Positions 21,501 through 25,964 of a stretch of DNA of 64,000 nucleotides are shown in pieces. Numbering within the stretch: position 1 is the first letter of the stretch; every line of letters starts with the position of its first letter. The translations under genes and the position numbers were made by a program. The notes below the pieces were generated by a model that saw nothing but the letters and a program-made list of their open reading frames with translations, was not told the DNA's origin and did not search any database. Source of the DNA: Eublepharis macularius (taxonomy: Eukaryota; Chordata; Lepidosauria; Squamata; Eublepharidae); contig NC_072807.1 in NCBI RefSeq assembly GCF_028583425.1, positions 33,981,001 through 34,045,000 of the forward strand. The letters are read 5' to 3'.

Positions 21501-23802
21501 TCACAACAGATGGATAAATTGTTCATGACATAAATTCTCAAGCTCTTGCACTCTCTCCTTCCTTTCCCCCTCTTCCATTTCTCAGTTTGAACATAGGGGA
21601 TTGAAGACCCCGCCCCCCAATTTCAGAATTCATCAGTCTAACTCCGGTTTGTTGCGACGTTTGAATTCATACCCTTAACAAATTGTGGCTTGTTAGTTGC
21701 CTGCAAATTCACATTATAAAAAAGGATGAAAACTGTGGTTTAATTGGGAAACAGTTCATAATTCCTAGCAACTGAAGTGCCCATATCCAGATTTCACAAC
21801 AAGTTGGAGTAAGATCAAAGACTTCCTAAGCTGTTAATTGTAGCTCCCAGAGATGACCTCAAGAAATTGAGGCTCATTCATGTCATGAACAAATTGGTTT
21901 ATTTGTGATAGCTTCATGCAATGGCCAGTCCCTGCCTTGAAGAGCTTACAAATCTAAAAATTGATATAAGGGTAAAGAAGGATGAGGAGACAAGAACATA
22001 TTGGGAACGAGTGTTAGACAGTCAGAAGCAAGAATGTTAAAGGCAAATTCATTCCTTTTGTTTCTTTCTCCAGCACATGAGTTGGCGCATGCATGCTCTG
22101 TATTCTGTTGCATTCTCTCTAGCATGGGGCCCTCTCTGCCTCCTGTCTTTTCTTCCAGGCTACCGCACTTATTGTTACTACTTGAAAATTGAGGTCAGCC
22201 AATCGCACCCTGCTATGAAAGCCTTCTGCTTATTACTCCTCCAATCACACAGCCCCCAGGGGCCGAAGGGACTCCATCCCGGCGATATAGAAGAAGGTGA
22301 GTGCTCCGTCCTCTTCTCAGACTAACCACGGGCAAATGTGAAAAAGCTGCCAAAGCAACTGTTCCTGAAAGTGAGAGAGGGTGGACTGTGCCAACGTGTT
22401 CTTAGAAACAGCAACTGCTCTCTTGCTCTCTCTCTCCTCATTCTGTCACCGGTGACCAGCCATCAAGCAAATTTCCCCTTTTTATATACAATACCCACTT
22501 TTTCCATTCTTGATTCAGACCCTCGTGCAAGATGGCGTAGGGGAAGGACTTGGCTTCCCGTCCTTGCTTCGAAATGTTTCTGGGGCTTCTAACTATTGAG
22601 GGTGGGGAAGATGAATTTATAAAATAGGTGTGCATTTAAACACCGTTAGTTTTATGTTTGATGCACTGGTGCCAGAGCTAAAAGAGGTCTATTGCATGCC
22701 CAGATGTTCTCTTAGCTGCTGTAGCACAGCGGTTAAGTGGTTTGGCTGTGAATCTGCCTCTACTGGTTTGAATCCCACTACTGCCATGAGCTCAGCAGGT
22801 GGGCTTGGGTAAGCTCCTCCTCTCAGCTCCAGCTCCCCAGATGTATTGTGGGGATAGTAATAACACTAACTTGTTCACCGCTCTGGGTGAGGCATTAATC
22901 TGTCTAGAAGAGCGGTATATAAGCACAGTTATTATAGCATAGTGAGTGGTTGGGTTGTGAATCAGCATTCTGCTGGTTCGACTCCCACTCCTGCCATGAG
23001 CTCAGCAGGTGGCCTTGGGTAAGCTGCTCCTCTCAGCCCCAGTTCCCCAGCTGTATTGTGGGGATAGTAATAACACTAACTTGTTCACTGCTCTGGGTGA
23101 GGCATTAATCTGTCTAGAAGAGCGGTATATAAGCACAGTTATTATAGCATAGTGAGTGGTTGGGCTGTGAATCAGCATTCTGCTGGTTCGACTCCCACTA
23201 CTGCCATGAGCTCAGCAGGTGGCCATGGGTAAGCCGCTCCTCTCAGCCCCAGTTCCCCAGCTGTATTGTGGGGATAGTAATAACACTAACGTGTTCACTG
23301 CTCTGGGTGAGGCACTAATCTGTCTAGAAGAGCAGTATATAAGCGCAGTTGTTGTTGCTGCATGCTCATGTGTTCGCACAAAGTAGGGCCCCGCCTCCTT
23401 CCTTATTCCTAGCCTACTAGCTTTCCTTTGTAGGGCTGGGATTAAGGCCAAGAGCAGCAAGCTCTTCAATCCGATTGGAGCCGACACTGTTGTGTTTTAC
23501 AGCAAAAGCCCAGCAAGTGATGTCTGTCACATCCAGCCCTAGTGCCGACTGGGCGCACGCTGCATTGCTTCCGTGTATCTTTTTTTTAAAAAAACAAGGT
23601 TTGGTTGTGCTCCTCCTCTGCAGGGGTGATGCTGATGAAGACCAAGCAGCTGGCATCAAAAACATCCCAGCAGAAGCAGAATCGTGCCCGATGGTGCCTG
23701 GCCTACACTCTCCTCCACAACCCTTCACTTCTGCCTTACCGGAAGGGGTTTCTGGCGAACGCCGCAGCCAACGGGATGCAAATCAGCCTGGGGAAGCCTT
23801 GA
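412..23802 (+). CDS. STRA6: STRA6, 3' part of gene (12 coding exons, 5' end outside window)
   Basis: STRA6 is a multi-pass plasma-membrane protein that binds plasma retinol-binding protein (RBP4) and moves retinol into cells; calmodulin is a known partner. The twelve exons here join without a frame break into 472 residues plus stop, against about 467 expected from human residue 201 onward. Clear anchors are YYSLLSSLP and [10 protein letters not shown] (exon 412-534), VRAG (exon 9095-9272), [11 protein letters not shown] (13025-13100), the tyrosine-rich [10 protein letters not shown] block (22159-22296) and [14 protein letters not shown] near the C-terminus. Several long hydrophobic segments fit the membrane helices of the family. 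All introns are GT-AG. ISLR and ISLR2 downstream on the opposite strand repeat the mammalian gene order, which argues for STRA6 rather than the paralogue STRA6L/RBPR2. The N-terminal about 200 residues are not in the window. Confidence 0.95.
1752..2378 (+). mobile_element. BovB (RTE) LINE 3' end, split by a nested insertion
   Basis: 1752-1990 encodes a remnant of the BovB ORF2 C-terminus ([20 protein letters not shown], then [11 protein letters not shown]). The known 3' tail (GTTACCATAAGTCAGAAG) resumes at 2334. The break is bounded by a repeat of TCATATGGTTA (about 1981-1991 and 2334-2344), read as the target duplication of the inserted sequence. It lies in the STRA6 intron between exons a and b. 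Confidence 0.75.
1992..2333 (+). mobile_element. Repeat inserted in BovB, itself carrying a hAT fragment
   Basis: The outer parts (GTAGCTGTGTTGGTCTGCAG and CAAGAGTCAAAGCTTTCAAG) match the family at 21145-21429. Inside, from 2025, lies TAGAGATGGGCACGAA, the terminal sequence of the hAT element also seen at 16427 and 17908. A GGC-rich and poly-G simple tract (2260-2284) replaces its right end. Order of events: BovB, then this repeat, then the hAT element. Confidence 0.6.
2380..5045 (+). other. STRA6 intron without clear elements
   Basis: I see no exon and no complete repeat. A (CT)n/(TCTG)n tract lies at about 3752-3794. The segment 2740-2840 resembles an old MIR-like SINE, weakly. Confidence 0.35.
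5046..5243 (+). mobile_element. 5S-rRNA-derived SINE
   Basis: The head (AGAAGCTAAGCAGGGTCGG, then TTGGTTAGTAATTGGATGGG and GAGACC) is clearly the 3' half of 5S rRNA. The tail (GCAGGCAATGGCAAACCACC, then GCCATAAGTCAGCTATGACT) is the one found in reptile SINEs. The family is comparable to the published 5S-Sauria SINEs; other copies lie at 8006, 10838, 15225, 27316, 39068 and 58878. Confidence 0.85.
5583..6029 (-). mobile_element. Non-autonomous hAT element, family A, copy 1
   Basis: 447 bp bounded by CAGGGGTCATTTTGTAG and a right end whose complement starts CGGGGCTCGTTTCGAG. It is flanked by a perfect 8-bp target duplication CTTATCAG (5575-5582 and 6030-6037). An 8-bp duplication and CAGGG termini are hAT hallmarks. 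Internally it has short tandem variants of CAGGCCAAAACAGGCCCAAAATGG. It encodes no transposase. A second copy is at 30381-30801. Confidence 0.88.
6490..6557 (+). CDS. STRA6: STRA6 exon b
   Basis: A T-rich acceptor ends in AAG at 6489 and the donor is GTAAGG. The exon encodes [22 protein letters not shown] plus two bases of a serine codon. The YKEYLKNIL motif matches human YSEEYLRNLL. It starts in phase 0, as exon a requires, and is hydrophilic and basic, as expected for a cytoplasmic loop. Confidence 0.9.
6742..6891 (+). mobile_element. Palindromic miniature element, Harbinger-like
   Basis: Inverted ends around CCACACACATTGAATAATGC and its complement (GGATTATCCAATGTGTGTGG), with a 3-bp duplication CTT at both sides. 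Related copies are at 34097-34215 and 57954-58092. The element lies 184 bp downstream of STRA6 exon b. Confidence 0.65.
7004..7083 (-). mobile_element. CR1 LINE fragment
   Basis: The segment beginning ATCCTGGTTGCTCTCCTCTG is nearly the same as part of the larger CR1 copy at about 7650-7725. It is a short separate remnant in reverse orientation. Confidence 0.65.
7262..7738 (-). mobile_element. CR1 LINE 3' end, reverse orientation
   Basis: The minus strand encodes the CR1 ORF2 C-terminus ([20 protein letters not shown], then [14 protein letters not shown] and [20 protein letters not shown]), followed by the 3' UTR and the ATTCTATGA terminus. Truncated at the 5' side near 7740. The same family is at 25662 and 55560. 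Confidence 0.85.
7873..7949 (+). CDS. STRA6: STRA6 exon c
   Basis: The acceptor is AACAG and the donor GTATTT. One base completes the serine from exon b, then 25 codons follow, ending SYIYTPQE with one base left over. Human has CIYTPQP at the same place. The exon lies about 135 bp right of a reverse-oriented CR1 remnant, so repeats come close to the coding sequence without entering it. Confidence 0.92.
8006..8212 (-). mobile_element. 5S-rRNA-derived SINE
   Basis: Reverse copy of the family described at 5046. The 5S part (CTTAGCTTCTGAGATCTGAC and CCATCCAATTACTAACCAAG) lies at the right, the tail at the left beside a short GT repeat. Confidence 0.85.
8948..9009 (+). CDS. STRA6: STRA6 exon d
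   Basis: The acceptor is TGTAG and the donor GTAACC. Two bases complete a glycine, then [20 protein letters not shown] follows, phase 0 at the end. Human reads FHLPLKL and ends IYQ. The exon is mostly hydrophobic and forms the first half of a membrane helix completed in the next exon. Confidence 0.93.
9095..9272 (+). CDS. STRA6: STRA6 exon e, carrying the RBP-binding segment
   Basis: The intron before it is only 85 bp. The exon encodes 59 residues plus one base, starting [11 protein letters not shown] and continuing through [27 protein letters not shown] to HYVWSLE. It corresponds to the human extracellular segment with Tyr336, Gly340 and Gly342, reported as essential for RBP binding. Here these positions read Val, Gln and Gly (codons within 9170-9190). 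There is an insertion of about four residues (around AGLPGD) relative to human. Donor is GTGAGT. Confidence 0.94.
9320..9885 (+). mobile_element. LINE ORF2 C-terminal remnant
   Basis: Broken frames resemble the zinc-knuckle end of a LINE ORF2, for example [20 protein letters not shown] followed by ECPHYKFYR. It directly precedes the GGGAA tract. Confidence 0.5.
9893..10274 (+). repeat. (GGGAA/GGAAA)n pentanucleotide microsatellite
   Basis: About 380 bp of pure purine pentamers: blocks of GGGAA alternate with blocks of GGAAA. The polypurine strand can form triplex or G-rich structures. It lies in the STRA6 intron between exons e and f, embedded in LINE remnants. The 236-codon open frame across it is an artefact of the repeat. 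Confidence 0.97.
10290..10525 (+). mobile_element. LINE ORF2 C-terminal remnant
   Basis: Encodes [20 protein letters not shown] followed by [20 protein letters not shown] and a C...H pattern, a typical LINE end (compare ECPHY-type motif left of the microsatellite). It may be the same or a second copy split by the repeat tract. Confidence 0.65.
10838..11130 (-). mobile_element. 5S-derived SINE followed by a BovB 3' tail
   Basis: 10838-11032 is a diverged reverse copy of the 5S-derived SINE. 11048-11130 (TTATGTGCCATCAAGTC, CATGGTGACCCTATGAA) is the 3' end of BovB in reverse orientation. Confidence 0.7.
11140..11950 (+). other. STRA6 intron, no recognised element
   Basis: No exon or complete repeat recognised. 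A purine-rich, CG-containing patch (about 11510-11620) stands out slightly. Confidence 0.35.
11961..12167. mobile_element. Inverted-arm retroelement with hammerhead-like motif, family 2
   Basis: The insertion is flanked by a 9-bp duplication TTCCTGATG (11952-11960 and 12168-12176). About 70 bp at 12006-12075 and the complementary stretch up to 12167 form a near-perfect hairpin (GAGTCCAGTAGCGTCTTTAAG against its complement). The right arm carries a hammerhead-like core (see next entry). The arms resemble the terminal repeats of Penelope-like elements; the class is inference. Confidence 0.7.
12086..12125 (+). ncRNA. Hammerhead-ribozyme-like motif, family 2
   Basis: In RNA letters: GCAU (stem I), core CUGACGA, one extra A, stem II GAGAGC-UGUG-GUUCUC, core GAAA, then GCU with U as cleavage base, then AUGC closing stem I. 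Helix III is the self-complementary AGCU without a loop, so cleavage would need a dimer. Same layout as family 1. The single base between core and stem II departs from the textbook core. Confidence 0.55.
12177..13024 (+). other. STRA6 intron with weak LTR-like remnant
   Basis: No exon. Around 12840-12965 the reverse strand (GAGCATTTGTGCTCGAAACA) resembles the terminal repeats of another Penelope-like family. Otherwise nothing recognised. Confidence 0.35.
13025..13100 (+). CDS. STRA6: STRA6 exon f
   Basis: A good pyrimidine tract ends in TTTGCAG and the donor is GTGAGA. The exon encodes [25 protein letters not shown] with split codons at both ends. Human [26 protein letters not shown] is almost the same. 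It is a membrane helix ending in a basic boundary. Confidence 0.95.
13523..14354. mobile_element. Non-autonomous DNA transposon with GGCTGAATCCACACT ends
   Basis: About 830 bp with inverted ends GGCTGAATCCACACT and AGTGTGGATTCAGCC. It has many CG dinucleotides near both ends and an AT-rich centre. A possible CTCTG target duplication flanks it. No transposase frame is visible. Superfamily uncertain (hAT possible). It sits between STRA6 exons f and g. Confidence 0.65.
14710..14843 (+). CDS. STRA6: STRA6 exon g
   Basis: The acceptor is CTTTTTCAG and the donor GTGAGA. It encodes 44 whole codons, [17 protein letters not shown] through [20 protein letters not shown]. Human reads NLRALHRGAALDL and [21 protein letters not shown]. 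The conserved CWM is in place. Confidence 0.95.
14955..15205 (+). mobile_element. tRNA-derived SINE (TTATT-tailed)
   Basis: The head has a B-box-like GGTTTGATTCC; then CAGCTGGGTGACCTTGGGTC, CTCACAGGGTGTTTGTTGTG, and a 3' end AAACCGCTCTGAGTGTGG with a TTATTATTATT tail. Begins about 110 bp after STRA6 exon g. Related copies: 20950, 22718, 31235, 40935. Confidence 0.8.
15225..15402 (-). mobile_element. 5S-rRNA-derived SINE
   Basis: Reverse copy (GTCGCCCATCCAAGTACCAA, ACTTCTGAGATCTGAC), more diverged than that at 8006. Confidence 0.75.
15695..15812 (+). CDS. STRA6: STRA6 exon h
   Basis: The acceptor is TTTGCCAAG and the donor GTAAGT. It encodes [20 protein letters not shown] through [14 protein letters not shown] plus two bases of a tryptophan codon. 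It is a long hydrophobic membrane segment matching human [20 protein letters not shown]. The intron after it holds an L2 LINE that starts only about 200 bp downstream. Confidence 0.93.
15990..17490 (+). mobile_element. L2-type LINE 3' part, interrupted by a hAT element
   Basis: Frames encode [20 protein letters not shown], then [22 protein letters not shown], and [20 protein letters not shown] before [10 protein letters not shown], the standard L2 reverse-transcriptase C-terminal path. The 3' UTR runs to about 17490 with CTTGGATCTCAGTGAGAAAA and an AAATAAATAA end. The copy is frame-broken and is split at 16426/16815. A second 3' end is at 40676-41296. Confidence 0.85.
16427..16814. mobile_element. 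Non-autonomous hAT element, TAGAGATGGGCA family, inside L2
   Basis: 388 bp with inverted ends TAGAGATGGGCATGAACC and GGTTCCTGCCCATCTCTA, flanked by a perfect 8-bp duplication GTTACTGG (16419-16426 and 16815-16822). The interior is built of ever-repeating GGTTCGTGAACC-like short palindromes. Younger than the L2 copy it splits. Confidence 0.9.
17717..17818 (+). CDS. STRA6: STRA6 exon i
   Basis: The acceptor is TATCTAG and the donor GTGACT. One base completes tryptophan, then [19 protein letters not shown] and ELTN with a split arginine at the end. Human has PFWLTLALAVILQNMAAHW and QLTNR. Hydrophobic, consistent with a membrane or intramembrane helix. Confidence 0.95.
17908..18299. mobile_element. 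Non-autonomous hAT element, TAGAGATGGGCA family
   Basis: Same family as 16427-16814 with the same ends (TAGAGATGAGCACAAACC; GGTTCGTGCCCATCTCTA). Flanks share only GTTA, so the duplication has decayed or the ends differ. It begins 90 bp after STRA6 exon i. Confidence 0.85.
19017..19057 (-). ncRNA. Hammerhead-ribozyme-like motif, family 1, left arm
   Basis: Reverse-strand copy of the motif at 19839-19879. Stem II (GCCAGC with GCUGGC) and the CUGAAGA core strand are kept, but the second core strand departs from the consensus, so it is probably inactive. Confidence 0.5.
19839..19879 (+). ncRNA. Hammerhead-ribozyme-like motif, family 1, right arm
   Basis: Order in RNA letters: CCU (stem I), core CUGAAGA, one extra U, stem II GCCAGC and GCUGGC with a CACAGCU loop, core GAAA, CGU, cleavage base C, then AGG closing stem I. 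Helix III is the palindrome ACGU without loop. The cleavage triplet is GUC, the most favoured one. The extra base between core and stem II is unlike the textbook motif. Confidence 0.6.
20542..20705 (+). CDS. STRA6: STRA6 exon j
   Basis: The acceptor is CTCTACAG and the donor GTAAGT. It encodes 54 whole codons, [20 protein letters not shown] through [20 protein letters not shown] and on to GAETFDP, ending in phase 1. Human has [20 protein letters not shown] and SALYNAIHLGQMDLSLL. Among the best conserved parts of the protein. Confidence 0.96.
20950..21045 (+). mobile_element. tRNA-derived SINE 3' fragment
   Basis: AAACTGCTCTGAGTGTAAC, CTGTCCTGAAGGACAGTATA and a (GTT)n tail, the 3' part of the SINE family at 14955. 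Confidence 0.7.
21145..21429. mobile_element. Inverted-arm retroelement, family 2 subtype
   Basis: Flanked by a 15-bp near-perfect duplication (AATCAAGTTCATATT at 21130-21144; AATCAAGATCATATT at 21430-21444). The left side, read in reverse, has ATCTGACGAAGGGAGCTC and the tail GTCTTTATGGTGCTACTGGA; the right side repeats GTCTTTAAGGTGCTGCTGGA in forward direction. Same layout as 11961-12167. Confidence 0.65.
22159..22296 (+). CDS. STRA6: STRA6 exon k
   Basis: The acceptor is CTTCCAG and the donor GTGAGT. It encodes [20 protein letters not shown], then [10 protein letters not shown] and an acidic end (GDIEE). Human reads [20 protein letters not shown]. The exon carries the membrane-proximal and cytoplasmic region leading to the tail. 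Confidence 0.95.
22718..23360 (+). repeat. Three tandem copies of a tRNA-derived SINE
   Basis: A unit of about 210 bp occurs three times head to tail. Each unit has CCATGAGCTCAGCAGGTGG, GTATTGTGGGGATAGTAATA and AGAGCGGTATATAAGCACAG. The junction TTATTATAGCATAGTGAGTG is identical between units 1-2 and 2-3, which indicates tandem duplication after one insertion. Lies in the last STRA6 intron. Confidence 0.85.
23624..23802 (+). CDS. STRA6: STRA6 last coding exon l and stop
   Basis: The acceptor is CTCTGCAG. The exon encodes 58 codons and a TGA stop at 23800-23802. It begins [13 protein letters not shown], then [20 protein letters not shown], and ends [11 protein letters not shown]. The human tail has [20 protein letters not shown] and ends ANGAQP. 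The tyrosine of the YTLL motif (human Tyr643, reported as the phosphorylation site for JAK2/STAT5 signalling) is kept. This arginine-rich helix also lies in the calmodulin-contacting C-terminal region. Confidence 0.96.
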
Positions 23803-24164
23803 TAGTAGAAACGCCCCAGCTTTGGGGGCAACAATGGACCACTATGGGGAAGGGACCCTGTGTTACATCCTGATCCCTTTGTACCCACTCTTCCCCCTTC
23901 CGTGCCCTATTTCTCTGTAGGCCCCTCTTGTAGCCTTACCGCAAGGCTACAATCTGGTTGCCCTGAGTATACAGCCTGCTGTTTCCAGGGCACAAGACAG
24001 TCTGATAATATGGAAACAGCATGAAACTGAAGACAAGCTACGTGGATCCAAAGACACCGTTTCTACCCCTCCTCCCTCCAAGCTTCTCCAGAATGTGCCT
24101 TTTTCTTTTACTGCTATTAGGAATCCCAAAGTTTCTAGCCCCCCAAGCATTTGCTGGGTTTTGG

Positions 24165-24204
<40 letters not shown>

Positions 24205-24902
24205 TGGATGTTACGAAGAATTGTAAGCTGTGTGCATGCTTAGCTTGCGCCCACCAGACTTTGCCTTGGGAAATTCTTTGAGTCTTTTTTTTTTAAAGCT
24301 CTTGTGCTGCTCCCAAAGGCAGATCTGGGATGCTTGTGTAATGATCATGACAAACTCCATTTCAAAAGGGCTTAAAAAGTGAATTACGGTGGACAGGAGG
24401 GTGAAAAGTCTCAATGAAAGAATTTTTAAAAAGACGTTTTGCTCTCCAAGCTGTCAAGCGCTTCTGTCTACCGGTACTTCTTGGGAATGCCAGAGTGTGC
24501 CTTTGGGCTATTGTCACTGTTGTCCCTTCTGCCTGAGAAATATTTGAAATGCAATTTGGCAGTTTCTTTGCTTTGCATAACTTGCCTAGTGCACAGATTC
24601 TGCTTCTGTACTGGTACCATCACTTCCTCTTCCCAGGTAGACTGGAAAATACTTCTCTTTGCTCCCTATTTCTTGACGTTTCCTAGGAGAAAACTGGCCA
24701 GGTAAGCTTTGGAGGCCAGCGAAGGTAGAATAACTGTAGAATGCAGAGAGTCGAACTCTCCAGTAAAAAAGAAATAATAAATATAACTTCATTGTTTCCT
24801 TCTGGTAATGCTGTCTGTAAAGGGCTACAAGCTTGGCAAGGGTCTATTCTCCCTGGCAGCATCTCTCTGCGGGAGGTTTGGAGAAAAGAAGATGCAAATA
24901 AA
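23803..24902 (+). other. STRA6: STRA6 3' untranslated region with candidate poly(A) signals
   Basis: No open coding region continues after the stop. Canonical AATAAA hexamers occur at 24776-24781 and 24897-24902, giving a plausible 3' UTR of about 1.0-1.1 kb. A (GT)n tract lies at about 24169-24203. The exact cleavage site cannot be read from the sequence. Confidence 0.55.
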
Positions 24903-24949
24903 CGAAAGTCTCCAGTTTCAGTAGTATACAAATTCTCCTAGATCAACTA

Positions 24950-25160
24950 TCTCTTCATTGCACTTTCATCCTATCTTTATTCGATGGAACTCAGGATAGC
25001 ATGCACAGTTCTCCATTCCTGTGCCCTGTGTGAGAGAGTAGGCTGAGAGAGAATGATTGGCCCATGGTCACCTAGTGATATTCATGGCTGATTTGAACCT
25101 GTCTTTCCAACAACCTAGCCTCCAACCCTAACCACTACACCAACTGGCTCTAGAATAAAT
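24950..25160 (-). mobile_element. Old tRNA-derived SINE
   Basis: Reverse strand shows a tRNA-like head (GAGCCAGTTGGTGTAGTGGT, then GGTTGGAGGCTAGGTTGTTG) and a body with ACCATGGGCCAATCA. Diverged. Confidence 0.55.
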
Positions 25161-25661
25161 GAGGTGCATGGGTGTTACAGTTACGAAGGGGGTGAAAGTG
25201 GCTTTCCTTGCTGGGAACAACCTCAGACCAAGGTTTCCCTGGAAACCCTGGTAATCACTTACCACCTCTCAGGATCCTCCTGAGAACATCTAGACTGACC
25301 CACCGTGAAGGTACCTTCCAGCTCAGTCCTAGCAAAACAGCAAAGTAACAGGATGGAAATCCTGGAAAATGCCTTATAGCAAACTAGGTAGTGCCCAAGA
25401 GGTCTGGCACATAGGGAAGAGATTCAGATAAATATCACAGAGAAATGTATTGTACCAAGGAAGCCAAAAATACCTTTATAGAAAGAAGGTTCAATATAGA
25501 AAAAAGGGGAAAGGAGTCAGAAGGGGGAGAAAGAAGGACAATATACAGGGGAAAACACTATCACACACAGTATACAGTCTCTCAAATAAAACTAATGTTG
25601 AGATAACTCAGCTAAGTACACCTTACTTAAGTTGTAGCAGATTCCTCAGAGCATGGACAGA

Positions 25662-25960
25662 GTTCTTTGCTGTACCAAGGGTGGGGGGAAGTGGCTCTCC
25701 TTGCAGGAAGGGTTACATCAGTGCTTAGTTGTGGCCCCTTCTTACACACCCAAGGTAATGCCGATCGCCACTTTGGGGTCAGGAAGCAATTTTCTCCAGG
25801 CCAGTTTGGCTAGAGATTCTAGAGGGTTTTTGTCACTTTCTGGATATGGAGCAGGGGTGACTGAGGTGGGTGGTGGACATAGTTGTGAATTTCCTGCATT
25901 GTACAGGGGGTTGGACTAGATGACCTTGGAGATCACTTCCAACTCTATGATTCTATAAGA
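25662..25960 (+). mobile_element. CR1 LINE 3' UTR
   Basis: The 3' end of CR1 (CAGTTTGGCTAGAGATTCTA-like body, TTTCCTGCATTGTACAGGGG, TTGGACTAGATGACCTTGGA) ends in the typical AACTCTATGATTCTAT. It matches the 3' UTR of the copy at 55560-56456. Confidence 0.85.
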
Positions 25961-25964
25961 TGAA

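Noticed and set aside
22718-23360. tRNA genes
   Set aside because: The heads resemble tRNA promoter boxes but no complete cloverleaf could be drawn, and the bodies are those of a SINE.
412-23802. STRA6L (RBPR2) instead of STRA6
   Set aside because: The changed RBP-binding residues raised the question, but the linkage with ISLR and ISLR2 and close match to human STRA6 in every exon favour STRA6.
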